DNA from: an uncultured Bacteroidales bacterium
GTDB taxonomy: Bacteria; Bacteroidota; Bacteroidia; Bacteroidales; F082
Assembly: GCA_905233685.1 (NCBI GenBank)
Contig: CAJOEZ010000025.1
Coordinates: forward strand, 1-51,677
DNA: 51,677 nucleotides
Direction: 5' to 3'
Both the position numbers and the translations under genes were made by a program. The notes below the pieces were generated by a model. It ran no database searches and was not told where the DNA came from. It saw only the letters and a list, made by a program, of their open reading frames with translations. Shown here piece by piece: positions 36,309 through 43,957 of this stretch; the stretch's first letter is position 1, and every line of letters starts with the position of its first letter.

Positions 36309-37364
36309 TTACTTCCTTTTCTGTAAGTCTTTCAGCTTTTCCTGTGCTTCTTTGTAGCCTTGATTTGCAGCAATCGTGTACCATCTTTCGGCTTTTGTCA
36401 AGTTCGGCTCACATCCTATTCCGTGTTCATAGCATTCGGCACATTCTAATAATCCATGTGCATCAGGTGCTTGCTGGATATTGGTTTGCCCAATAATTGA
36501 TTCTTCAAAAATGTTGTCCTGTAAGGTTGTAGTGTTCCATGAAATGCAGTTAAGACCTCCTCCTCTTCTGACGGCTTCCAGTGCAGGGATGCCTAAAACT
36601 TCACAGTCAGGCATGGCATTGTTGATTTGTTCAAGGGCTTGTTTATCTTCTTTAAGCCCAAGCTGAGGCACAAGAATCAACTTGCCAATCTGCAAGAAAT
36701 TGATGTATGCCCAACTGCTAGCATGTGGTTTCTTGACATCATAATTCAATGGTATGACCTCAAAATGTTTCTCTAATGCCTTACGGAATCGACGGTAATA
36801 ATAGAGCGAGTTGTCGTCGTAATTCGTCAACAAGATTCTGCCGTTGCCGGCATAATGGACGATGCCGTCACTGTGGCCAAAGGTTTCCTTTCGGTCCCAC
36901 GGCAAAAAGAGGATTTCGCTTTGGAAAGCATCCTTCAAGATTCTCTCCACTTCGGTGCGTGTTTTGTCTTTATTCTCGGCAAAGACTTTTTCCGTCATCA
37001 CAACGATGTTGTCGCATTTCACGACATTGCCGCCGTCAAGCACCAAGTCAATGGTGATGGCATTCTGCAAAACACTTTGCAGGCGGTTCTGTGGTGCTTG
37101 AAACACTGTTTCGGGATTGGTTTGTAGACGGATAGCCTTGGGGTCTTGCAAATAGCCAGGCGTGTATTTGTAGAACACAAAGCGGTCTTCTGCAATCTGA
37201 ATTGGCATGAAATCGCGGCACCAGATGTCCTTGGTTTCCGAAAGGTAGGCATACGGAATCCCGTTTGCTTCCAATACTTCAGCAATGTGCTGATTCAAGG
37301 TTGGGCATTTCTTTGGCAGAAGGTCGGAGAAATACACTGCGGTGGTGAGGTTGTCGGTAATCAT
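36309..37364 (-). CDS. agmatine-deiminase-family (PAD_porph) protein with C-terminal Sel1 repeat
   Basis: 351 residues. The guanidine-modifying core shows WCRDFMP (about 50), DGGNVV (about 112), HSDGIV (about 164) and GGGLNCISW with the catalytic-type Cys (about 273). The usual motif is GGG-x-HC-x-T, so the His before Cys is Asn here. After the core is a Sel1-type repeat (about 300-345: GLLECAECYEHGIGC, then KAERWYTIAANQGYKEA). The family includes agmatine deiminase and peptidylarginine deiminase; this member's substrate is not determined. It begins one base after the stop of the upstream gene. Confidence 0.75.
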   Translation of the reverse strand: MITDNLTTAVYFSDLLPKKCPTLNQHIAEVLEANGIPYAYLSETKDIWCRDFMPIQIAEDRFVFYKYTPGYLQDPKAIRLQTNPETVFQAPQNRLQSVLQNAITIDLVLDGGNVVKCDNIVVMTEKVFAENKDKTRTEVERILKDAFQSEILFLPWDRKETFGHSDGIVHYAGNGRILLTNYDDNSLYYYRRFRKALEKHFEVIPLNYDVKKPHASSWAYINFLQIGKLILVPQLGLKEDKQALEQINNAMPDCEVLGIPALEAVRRGGGLNCISWNTTTLQDNIFEESIIGQTNIQQAPDAHGLLECAECYEHGIGCEPNLTKAERWYTIAANQGYKEAQEKLKDLQKRK

Positions 37365-37365
37365 T

Positions 37366-38022
37366 TTAATCGAATCTATGATAATATCTCGTAATATCTT
37401 TAGCTTCCTTTTTCACAAAATTCCATGAAGACTTTGCATATTTATTCTTCTGATTGTTTTCGTCAAGCATTCGTTGATCAAAGAAACACCAAAGAACATC
37501 TTGTGTTTCTCCCGCGTCATTGTATGAAATGCCATATCTTGAGACAGGTTCGCTGATAACACAATCTCTGTTTTGGGATTGCTTCTCTTCATCAGTAAGT
37601 TCTTCTATTTCGAGCCATTTCTTTGCCTTAGAGCAAGCATTTAATACCTCGTTTACACAAAGCAATGGTCCTGTTACAAACTTGTTGTCTGTTTTGGTAA
37701 CATCAATCAAACTTCTAATCAATATGCCGCCAAATTTGCCATCTTTAAAACTACTATCAAAACAGATGTCGAAACCACTATAATGGAAGAACAAATCTCC
37801 CGCTTTTCTATCATCCCGAGGGTATGTTCTCTCGTTCCAAACTTTATTGAACTTTTCCTTATCATAATAGTAAAACTCGATTTCAGCAAAGTAATACTTC
37901 TTATCTCCACATTGGAGACAAAAATTCTTCAATAGTGTTTCTGCGATGTTTTTAAAGGATTCTTGAATGTTGTCCTCTTTCATGTCTTTACATGCTTTTC
38001 TGATTTCGTCTTTAATGTTCAT
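37366..38022 (-). CDS. hypothetical protein, possibly remote 3-methyladenine DNA glycosylase (Mpg/AAG) homologue
   Basis: 218 residues from the ATG at 38022; an upstream in-frame ATG (38073) lies before the promoter. The series TLLKNF..., FAEIEFYYYD, ERTYPRDD, AGDLFFHYSGFDICFD, GGILIRSL, TGPLLCVNEVL follows the order of motifs in Mpg/AAG enzymes, which have VETEAY, a T-PRN, an F--PG-YVY-YG-H-C-N, VLIRAL and TGP-L, but similarity is low. If right, the Glu of AEIEFYY would be the catalytic Glu. Read by eye only. Translationally close (1 base) to the deiminase gene, and has a -7 TACTTTTG at 38046-38053 with a TTG 22 bases upstream. Confidence 0.55.
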   Translation of the reverse strand: MNIKDEIRKACKDMKEDNIQESFKNIAETLLKNFCLQCGDKKYYFAEIEFYYYDKEKFNKVWNERTYPRDDRKAGDLFFHYSGFDICFDSSFKDGKFGGILIRSLIDVTKTDNKFVTGPLLCVNEVLNACSKAKKWLEIEELTDEEKQSQNRDCVISEPVSRYGISYNDAGETQDVLWCFFDQRMLDENNQKNKYAKSSWNFVKKEAKDITRYYHRFD

Positions 38023-38045
38023 AGGTTTGAGTTTTGAATTTGCGG

Positions 38046-38053
38046 CAAAAGTA
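38046..38053 (-). promoter_or_regulatory. -7 element of the glycosylase-like/deiminase operon
   Basis: TACTTTTG on the minus strand with a TTG about 22 bases upstream; 24 bases before the chosen ATG at 38022. Confidence 0.6.
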
Positions 38054-38349
38054 GGGAGTTGGATTGGAAGCATTGCAAGAAAACTTGTTAAACTTTGTTA
38101 AAAATTTTCGAATATTTATTTACAACATAAATAACAAATTGTATATATAATTCTTTTCAAATTATTATAAATCAATAATATATATAACACGGATATAGGT
38201 ACTGCTTTTAGGCAAATTGTGTTGGTTGGAGTCAACAATCTATGCGGCAGGGTAGGAAGGATATGTACACAACAGAAAAAGAGGGTGTGTCAAAACTGTC
38301 ACATCCTCATTTATATGTCTCGTACGGTCAGTCATGGGCCATCAACGGC

Positions 38350-38373
38350 AGAGACGCGTTACGGCACGTCTCT
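38350..38373. repeat. palindromic element, AGAGACG...CGTCTCT
   Basis: AGAGACGCG and CACGTCTCT arms around a few bases. Related to the palindrome inside the surface-protein gene at 18985-19006. Confidence 0.55.
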
Positions 38374-38471
38374 ACTTGCGAATTGCAAAACCTCAAGAAC
38401 TTGGGGATTTCTATCTATTTCAAATACCAATGACAAGGCGTTGCCATTGTGTTGTGCCCTACCAAAGCCCA

Positions 38472-38537
38472 ATCAGAGCACTACTAGAGCCGTATCAGAG
38501 TCCTACTAGAGTCGTATCAGAGTCGTGGCAGGCTCAA
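38472..38537. repeat. 22-base tandem repeat, three copies
   Basis: Starts ATCAGAG at 38472, 38494 and 38516; the first two units share the pattern ATCAGAG-n4-ACTAGAG-n-CGT and the third degenerates. Confidence 0.75.
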
Positions 38538-38567
38538 TCGTTGTTCCATACTTCTTCCTTACTTGTC

Positions 38568-38630
38568 CGATAGTTCTTCGATAAAAAATCGAACAACTAT
38601 CGAACAACTATCGAAGAACTATCGAAGAAA
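38568..38630. repeat. 11-base tandem repeat inside a 15-base perfect inverted repeat
   Basis: CGATAGTTCTTCGAT (38568-38582) is the exact reverse complement of ATCGAAGAACTATCG (38610-38624). Between and across the arms an 11-base unit (TCGAACAACTA) repeats about four times with small changes. Confidence 0.75.
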
Positions 38631-38669
38631 TAAGGACGCTGCCTGCTCTCTGCCCGCCTTTAAGTCGCT

Positions 38670-38691
38670 GGCATCCCCTTGGCATCCCCTT
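38670..38691. repeat. 11-base tandem repeat GGCATCCCCTT, two copies
   Basis: GGCATCCCCTT at 38670-38680 and 38681-38691, and the beginning of a third. Confidence 0.7.
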
Positions 38692-38821
38692 GGCTACTAC
38701 TTGGGTATGACTTGGGTTAAAAAGTGACAAAGTCAGGAATTATTTTATATCGAACTCTCGTTAATTATTAAAAACCAGCGCATCCAAATTTAGGTGCTAT
38801 GTTTTTTTTTGCGAGGGTGTG

Positions 38822-39157
38822 TCAAAATGAAAAAAACTTCTCTGAGAATCGAATATTTGAGATCACTCTCAGATTACTATACGAAGGCAGCTTGCCGAAT
38901 GTGGTATAGGGGCCGTCATCAGCAGGATGGTACTTGACGATGTGGCTGGTGCTCATATCCTTGAACACCTCATCGGGGTACCAGGCACCTTGTATGACGA
39001 AGTCACGATAGTTTTTGAACCATCTGACCAAGGCTTTTGCTTCCTTGCGGACATCTTCACTGACACCTTTGATAACGGATTGGTCTTCGGTGGTGGCGAT
39101 GACTTCCAATCGTTTGATAGCCATGAAGGCTATCCATGCGTGTGAGTATTTCTTCAT
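38822..39157 (-). pseudogene. truncated gene, N-terminal fragment (possibly phospholipase C / S1-P1 nuclease-like)
   Basis: 111 residues starting MKKYSHAWIAFMAIKRLE, then ALVRWFKN and FVIQGAWYPDEVF and TSHIVKYHP. This hints at the His-rich N-terminus of zinc-dependent phospholipase C/nuclease-like proteins, but I do not place it firmly. The stop codon comes from the sequence TTTTGACACACCCTC, the complement of the repeat at 38813-38827, so an insertion or deletion next to that repeat has probably cut off the C-terminal part. A -7 TATCTTTG lies at 39201-39208. Confidence 0.6.
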
Positions 39158-39312
39158 AGTATTGCTGTATTAACTTCGTTGAATCTTCGATTTGATGCTT
39201 CAAAGATAGGGAAAAGTTTTTAGTGGTGAGAAATCATACGGGTCTTCGTAAATTGCTCGCAAACTGCTCGTAAATTTTATAACTTAATTCGTTATGAAAC
39301 AGTTGATTGCAT

Positions 39313-39360
39313 AATTTGCTCGTAAATTTGCTCGTAAATTTGCTCGTAAATTTGCTCGCA
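39313..39360. repeat. 12-base tandem repeat AATTTGCTCGTA, four copies
   Basis: AATTTGCTCGTA repeats four times exactly or with one change (last copy GCA), just past the stop of the AlbA_2 gene. Related degenerate copies (CGTAAATTGCTCGC) appear at about 39247-39275. Confidence 0.75.
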
Positions 39361-39366
39361 GGGAGC

Positions 39367-40956
39367 CTATTTTACGAGAAACCAAGAAGACCTATTTCCA
39401 GCGGATTCATTGTATATTTGCCCCGCTTTCTTCATCTTGCGCAAAATGTTGTAAACCTTGGTCTCCTTTTGCTGTTCGGATAACTGGTCGGGAAGGATGT
39501 CGCTTAAGAGTCTTACAATTTCCCGTTTTGTAAGTGAACCGTGGTCGCTAAGAGACTGGAGCAGGAACATTTCGCATTTCTTATCTTCAAGTCCTTTGTG
39601 CTTAGAATACTCCACTTTTTGTCCTGTGTTTTGCGCGACCAATTTTGCCACATAGAAATTGCCTTTTTTCCCTTCGATAAGTTTTTTCTTCTTCAACATT
39701 TCGACAGCTTCGGGTGAAATAGGCTTATGCTTTTGAACCCGGTCGAGCAGAACCGTTTCGCTCAGCGAAAGATCCTGACGCTCCATCAGCATTTTGCTGT
39801 AGTTTTCATCAATGATACTGCCAGGAAGATGAAGCACTACCTTTGATGGCGAGGAGTCGTCATAGTCGGGCATAGGCAGGTAGCGTTCCTTTTGTTTTTG
39901 GAACATCGTGTGGATGCCATAGCCTTGTGTGTCAATCATCTTTACATTGACCATGGCTCTTGCCAAGAATGGGTTGCGATAGTGTTCGGGCGTTTTCTTG
40001 CCCAAGATATAGTCTTCATAAGAGCCTTCATAGAAACCTCCTGCGTTCTCAAAGGTAAGTTTGTCGGGGTTTTCAGTGACTACAATACGGGCATTGCTCA
40101 TATAATTTTGATGGGCAATGCAATTGTGCATACATTCAAGGACGGTATTTGTGTCGTATTTCCACACCTCTGCAGGTATGAGCGAGTTTTGTGGATATAT
40201 CTTGAAACGATAGTTTCGGATGCTGTTGAGAACTTTGGTGGTTGAAAGCAAAAAAGGTATGGAAAAGATGTCGCCAAAGATTTTGCCATCCTGAAAACAT
40301 TTCCACACAATCTGGGCAATGTGTTTGAGATAATAGGCTGATTCCTCTTTGCCGACAAGGAGCAATGTTGTTCGGGTGATTTGGCCATTGATGGTCAGTT
40401 TGGCTCTATCCAAAAAGACCTCATCACTCCATGAATCGGACTCTTCTGCCAACTTGGGAAAGCGTTCCTTGTAGCCATTACGGGCTTCCAGAATGGCAGC
40501 AGAATCGAGAGAATCCAAAGTGGCATCATCTATGACTTGTGCGCTCCAGTCGATGTCGGTCATATATATTTCACGCATCCAATCGGTGTACGGTGTCAAC
40601 TCCGTGACATGACTATCAACACGGATGTATGGCTTGCCCATATAACAGGTAGGTTCCTTTACGGCTGCGGGGATAACGAAAACAACAATCTTTAGTTTGC
40701 CTTCGTATTGGAATTCATCAATTTCGAACGTGATTTTTGGTGAAACCATCCTTCGGAGGTAGATTTCGAGGGATTGATTACCTTCAGCCTTTTGTTTGGA
40801 TATATTGAAAGTCGTACCTTTGACCAGAAGTGTTCCATCTTCAACGCCAAAATAGAGGTAAGCGAAATCCTGATGGTCGAGACAAGCACCATTGGACAAT
40901 GCAGAGATGTATTTTCCTAGACGGTTATAATCTTGATAATTGGATTTGAACTCCAA
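39367..40956 (-). CDS. AlbA_2 (Schlafen-like) domain putative DNA/ATP-binding regulator, interrupted start
   Basis: The open part is 529 codons with a TTG at 40956. The N-terminal domain (EFKSNYQDYN, ISALSNGACL, DFAYLYFGVEDGT) is AlbA_2; the middle (CMHNCIAHQNY, VVTENPDKLTFENAG) is the ATPase-C/GHKL-like part common in RecG-like regulators, and the end is a winged-helix-like region. A plausible real start is the ATG at 41028, in the same frame and giving MDKNEKYTELLKEQIAT, then TAG, then KKENRFLEFKS. So the reading frame matches a full protein except for one amber codon at codon 18. Consequently either the protein starts at an internal codon or the gene is inactive. The -7 TATCTTTG at 41058-41065 is followed upstream by an IS630 element. 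Confidence 0.7.
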   Translation of the reverse strand: MEFKSNYQDYNRLGKYISALSNGACLDHQDFAYLYFGVEDGTLLVKGTTFNISKQKAEGNQSLEIYLRRMVSPKITFEIDEFQYEGKLKIVVFVIPAAVKEPTCYMGKPYIRVDSHVTELTPYTDWMREIYMTDIDWSAQVIDDATLDSLDSAAILEARNGYKERFPKLAEESDSWSDEVFLDRAKLTINGQITRTTLLLVGKEESAYYLKHIAQIVWKCFQDGKIFGDIFSIPFLLSTTKVLNSIRNYRFKIYPQNSLIPAEVWKYDTNTVLECMHNCIAHQNYMSNARIVVTENPDKLTFENAGGFYEGSYEDYILGKKTPEHYRNPFLARAMVNVKMIDTQGYGIHTMFQKQKERYLPMPDYDDSSPSKVVLHLPGSIIDENYSKMLMERQDLSLSETVLLDRVQKHKPISPEAVEMLKKKKLIEGKKGNFYVAKLVAQNTGQKVEYSKHKGLEDKKCEMFLLQSLSDHGSLTKREIVRLLSDILPDQLSEQQKETKVYNILRKMKKAGQIYNESAGNRSSWFLVK

Positions 40957-41057
40957 AAAACGGTTTTCTTTCTTCTAAGTAGCAATTTGCTCCTTCAGCA
41001 GTTCTGTGTATTTCTCGTTTTTGTCCATCAGGTATGGTCTGTGTTGTATATAAGGTG

Positions 41058-41065
41058 CAAAGATA
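41058..41065 (-). promoter_or_regulatory. -7 element of the AlbA_2 gene, -33 displaced by IS630
   Basis: TATCTTTG on the minus strand, 30 bases before the ATG at 41028. The -33 region at about 41085-41089 now lies inside the left end of the IS element. Confidence 0.5.
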
Positions 41066-41161
41066 AAAAAAGTTTTTTGTTTAAGTAAATGTTCAAAATT
41101 AGTTTTCTATTAATACTATTATGCTGCGATTCTCGTTATCACAGGACAAACCTTAAAGGAT

Positions 41162-41578
41162 ATGAGAAAAGCAGTACGATTAGAGCTAAGCGAAGTCCAG
41201 CGGTTGGAACTCGAGAAAGGATACCGCAAGGGAGAGAGACACTGCTTCAGGATGAGGTGCTTGGCATTGCTCCTGAAAGCGGAGGGGCTGTCCGCCTCGG
41301 AAGTCGGCGAGAGGACAGGGATGGAACAGCATACCGTGAGAAAATGGCTGAAACGGTACGAGGGGGAAGGCATCAAAGGCCTGGAAACGCGTCCCGGCAG
41401 GGGACGCAAGCCGATTATGGACTGCTCGGACGAGGAAGCCGTCCGTCGGGCGATAGAGCAGGACAGGCAGAGCGTGAACAAGGCACGGGAGGCATGGCAA
41501 CAGGCCAGCGGCAAGGAAGCCAGCGAGTCGACGTTCAAGCGTTTTTTATCAGCATTGGCGCAAGATATAAGCGTATAA
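41162..41578 (+). CDS. IS630 transposase, OrfA (N-terminal HTH part)
   Basis: 138 residues: a helix-turn-helix part with GLSASEVGERTGMEQHTVRK and KGLETRPGRGRKP, followed by the RAIEQD stretch typical of IS630 OrfA. It ends just past a slippery site that would move ribosomes into the OrfB frame to make the full transposase. Confidence 0.85.
   Translation: MRKAVRLELSEVQRLELEKGYRKGERHCFRMRCLALLLKAEGLSASEVGERTGMEQHTVRKWLKRYEGEGIKGLETRPGRGRKPIMDCSDEEAVRRAIEQDRQSVNKAREAWQQASGKEASESTFKRFLSALAQDISV
41542..41548 (+). promoter_or_regulatory. -1 programmed frameshift slippery heptamer TTTTTTA
   Basis: In frame A the codons are CGT TTT TTA; slipping back by one base gives TTT TTT and then ATC AGC, joining OrfA to OrfB. 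This is the X-XXY-YYZ pattern known in IS elements. No obvious stimulatory hairpin was checked. Confidence 0.7.
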
Positions 41579-42180
41579 GGAAACGCCCAAGGGGAAAACC
41601 CTCGCCGCAGCTCTACGAGTACAAGGCCGAGAAGCTGCAAGAACTTGAACAAAAAGCTGGAGAAGGCAAGATAGACCTTTACTATGCTGACGAGAGCCAT
41701 GTCTGCACCGAGGGCTACGTCCCTTACGGATGGCAGTTCCAAGGTGAGGATGTCCACATCCCGTCCCAGAAGATAGCCCGACTCAACATATTCGGCATGA
41801 CCACAAGGGACAACCGATACGAAGGCTTCACTTCGAGGAGCGGCATAACCACAGACAGGTTGGCGGATTTCCTTGACAGGTTGTCCCTTGGGCCTCGAGA
41901 AAAGAACACTGTCATTGTGCTTGACAACGCCAGCATCCACCGCAGCAAGACCATGAAGGAGATGAGGCCCGTTTGGGAGAGCAGAGGGCTTTTCCTCTTC
42001 TACCTCCCGCATTACTCGCCTCACCTCAACATCGCGGAGACATTGTGGCGCATCCTTAAGGGCAAGTGGATACGCCCGCAGGACTATGAGTCCACAGACT
42101 CCCTCTTCTACGCCACTGATAGGGCTTTGGCCTCCGTCGGAACATCTCTGCTCGTCAACTACTCTCATTATGCAGCTTAA
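41545..42180 (+). CDS. IS630 transposase, OrfB (DDE catalytic part)
   Basis: The frame is open well upstream of the true junction; the protein part is expected to begin at the frameshift site. DDE residues: LYYADESH (Asp), VIVLDNASIH (Asp) and YSPHLNIAETLW (Glu). The catalytic domain looks complete, and it ends 15 bases before the right end of the element, so the IS may still be active. Confidence 0.85.
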   Translation, partial: FISIGARYKRIRKRPRGKPSPQLYEYKAEKLQELEQKAGEGKIDLYYADESHVCTEGYVPYGWQFQGEDVHIPSQKIARLNIFGMTTRDNRYEGFTSRSGITTDRLADFLDRLSLGPREKNTVIVLDNASIHRSKTMKEMRPVWESRGLFLFYLPHYSPHLNIAETLWRILKGKWIRPQDYESTDSLFYATDRALASVGTSLLVNYSHYAA

Positions 42181-42299
42181 TTTTGACTACTTACTTATTA
42201 TATCACGAAAGCGGAGGCGCGGACGGTTTTTGCCTTGGCTAGGGTGCTGGGGTGTGGGGTTGAGGTAATTTGTGGTTGATGCAAAAATGATTTCATCGA

Positions 42300-42815
42300 T
42301 TATAAACCACGTAATGACTTAATCCGCTCCTCGAATATGGTTTTTGGCAATCGTGGATTTGTTTTCAACAGCATTTCTAATCGTTCCGCCATGACTGTAC
42401 CCGTAATCAATTGTTCTGCAACAAATTTGTCAACAAGATAAAGGATGCCAGAAACCAGCACACCTTCATCTTCTGCGTGATTACGCAACTTTTTGTCGCC
42501 CGTAAGCAGTCGGTAGCCGTTGTCTTTCGAGTACTTCAAAACTGCACAATCCGTTAACGAAAGGTTTGTCTGCATGGCCATCTTACCATAATAAGCCACC
42601 AAATCAACGTTCTCCTTGTCACTAAAAGAATGGACCTCCAGTATACCGTCTTTTACCATTTGGTCAATTTCAGGTCGCTTATAGGGCGAACGGTGCAACT
42701 CTGCCAATACGTAATCTACTGTATGGAACTTGATAGAACAACGTTCAACCAGTCCCAATAAATCAGCATCGTACATGTCGATGAGCACCTGCGTATCGTT
42801 GACCACTATCTCCAT
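42300..42815 (-). CDS. PIN-domain protein, probable toxin
   Basis: 171 residues. The PIN acidic residues are visible at VNDTQVLIDMYD (Asp7), LSLTDCAVL (Asp about 94) and LLTGDKKLRNHA (Asp about 111), so an RNase fold with a magnesium site is likely. It starts 1 base after the XRE-ImmA gene stop and is therefore part of the same operon; such PIN/Xre-COG2856 pairs are known toxin-antitoxin systems. The target RNA is not known. Confidence 0.8.
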   Translation of the reverse strand: MEIVVNDTQVLIDMYDADLLGLVERCSIKFHTVDYVLAELHRSPYKRPEIDQMVKDGILEVHSFSDKENVDLVAYYGKMAMQTNLSLTDCAVLKYSKDNGYRLLTGDKKLRNHAEDEGVLVSGILYLVDKFVAEQLITGTVMAERLEMLLKTNPRLPKTIFEERIKSLRGL

Positions 42816-42816
42816 A

Positions 42817-43863
42817 TCACGCTAATGTCAATTGTGCATTCACTTGGTCAACGGAACAATCAAGCAGGTCGGCAGCCTTCGATAAAGTAATCAGGTTATC
42901 GGACAATGCCTTGTAAACCAACCGTTCGAAACGCGACGATTCCTCTTTGTGATATACGCTTGCCTGCACTCTCTGTTTCAGTTCAGGATTTCGATTTAGC
43001 TCGATGCACAAAGACCTGTGCGATGCTTCACTGATGATTCCTATTTGCTTGGCTTTCACAAGGATGGCATCAACCGAAATCCCATAACTCTCTTGTATCA
43101 GTTTCAACTCCTTCCAAGAGAGGCTTTTGCGATGTTCACCTAACAGCGATTTCAGTACTGCTGACGGCAAAAGCACTTCGTTGGCAAACACGTTGCACAA
43201 GCGTTCTGTGTCAGCTCCTTCATCGAACCGCAATACTATATGCGCCAATTCGTGAAAGAGAGTCAGGCGGCGGCGTTCAGAAATGATGTTTTTGTTGAGA
43301 ACAATAACTGGCAGGTCTATGTTCTTCAAACAACTGCCATCGAATTTCTTGTCAGCGTCAATCTCAATCACTTTTACCCCATTGCTTTCAAGTATTTCGA
43401 CGGGCGTGGAAATGCAGTCGGTACCTAGGTTAAGGTCTTGACGGAAGCGGGCTCCGATTGAACGGGCGTCGTTGTCGCTGCTCAACAGCACTTGGTCGTA
43501 TGTAAGATTGAACGGGACTCCGTCGTGTGTGATATTCTCTATTTCGCTATATTTTTCGATTAGCAACGCGATGCGTTCTTTAATGGCCGTCTCCTTTTTG
43601 GCTGGAAGACTTGACCGTTTGCGGAACTCAAAGCTGTTGTAATCAATGCTGATAGTGAACGGCCTGAAAAAATAGTCGATTCCAAAATCAAGAGCTTTGG
43701 CTATGGCAATCAGGTTTTGGCTCGACGGGATCATCTTTGCCGTTTCGTATTTAGCGATGGCATTACTCGAAATTCGACCTTCCAACCGTGCGCATAGTTC
43801 TCTTTGGGAAATCCCTCGAATCCTTCGTGCATTGATAAGTCGCTGTGCAAAAACATTTTCCAT
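42817..43863 (-). CDS. XRE-family HTH with ImmA/IrrE metallopeptidase domain, probable antitoxin
   Basis: 348 residues from the ATG at 43863; an upstream in-frame ATG at 43905 lies in the operator and is rejected. HTH: FAQRLINARRIRGISQRELC. Middle: the zinc-peptidase motif LFHELAHIVL (HExxH) of the ImmA/COG2856 type. The protein probably represses its own promoter at 43897-43935 and may degrade or control its partner. Followed by a PIN-domain gene. Confidence 0.85.
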   Translation of the reverse strand: MENVFAQRLINARRIRGISQRELCARLEGRISSNAIAKYETAKMIPSSQNLIAIAKALDFGIDYFFRPFTISIDYNSFEFRKRSSLPAKKETAIKERIALLIEKYSEIENITHDGVPFNLTYDQVLLSSDNDARSIGARFRQDLNLGTDCISTPVEILESNGVKVIEIDADKKFDGSCLKNIDLPVIVLNKNIISERRRLTLFHELAHIVLRFDEGADTERLCNVFANEVLLPSAVLKSLLGEHRKSLSWKELKLIQESYGISVDAILVKAKQIGIISEASHRSLCIELNRNPELKQRVQASVYHKEESSRFERLVYKALSDNLITLSKAADLLDCSVDQVNAQLTLA

Positions 43864-43896
43864 AACTAAACCCCCTTTTTTTTGATAACTTGAATT

Positions 43897-43935
43897 GGTG
43901 TGCAAAAATACATATTATTTTTCAATTTGCACACC
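43897..43935 (-). promoter_or_regulatory. operator/promoter of the XRE-ImmA/PIN pair
   Basis: A perfect 10-base inverted repeat, GGTGTGCAAA (43897-43906) and TTTGCACACC (43926-43935), flanks the -7 element TATTTTTG (43903-43910, minus strand). It is 34 bases from the XRE start codon. The size and position suit an XRE autorepressor. The -33 is not obvious. Confidence 0.75.
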
Positions 43936-43957
43936 TTTTGTGTTTTTATCCCTGAAA

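Larger units (their letters stand above)
38054..38821. other. gene-free stretch with palindromes and 11/22-base tandem repeats
   Basis: About 770 bases with no supportable gene; short open frames exist but are made of repeats. It starts AT-rich (38100-38200). It then has a 15-base sequence GAGGGTGTGTCAAAA at 38281-38295 that recurs in direct orientation at 38813-38827, a REP-like palindrome (38350-38373) and three tandem arrays (38472-38537, 38568-38630, 38670-38691). Confidence 0.7.
41084..42195. mobile_element. IS630-family insertion sequence
   Basis: 1112 bases with imperfect 19-base terminal inverted repeats (left 41084-41102, AGTAAATGTTCAAAATTAG; right 42177-42195, whose reverse complement matches at 15 of 19). 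Flanked by TA on both sides (41082-41083 and 42196-42197), as expected for IS630, which duplicates a TA target. It carries overlapping transposase frames with a -1 frameshift site. Confidence 0.88.

Noticed and set aside
41089..41544. N-terminal part of a 363-residue open frame in the IS element
   Set aside because: Only the part after the frameshift site resembles transposase; the earlier stretch is the shadow of OrfA.
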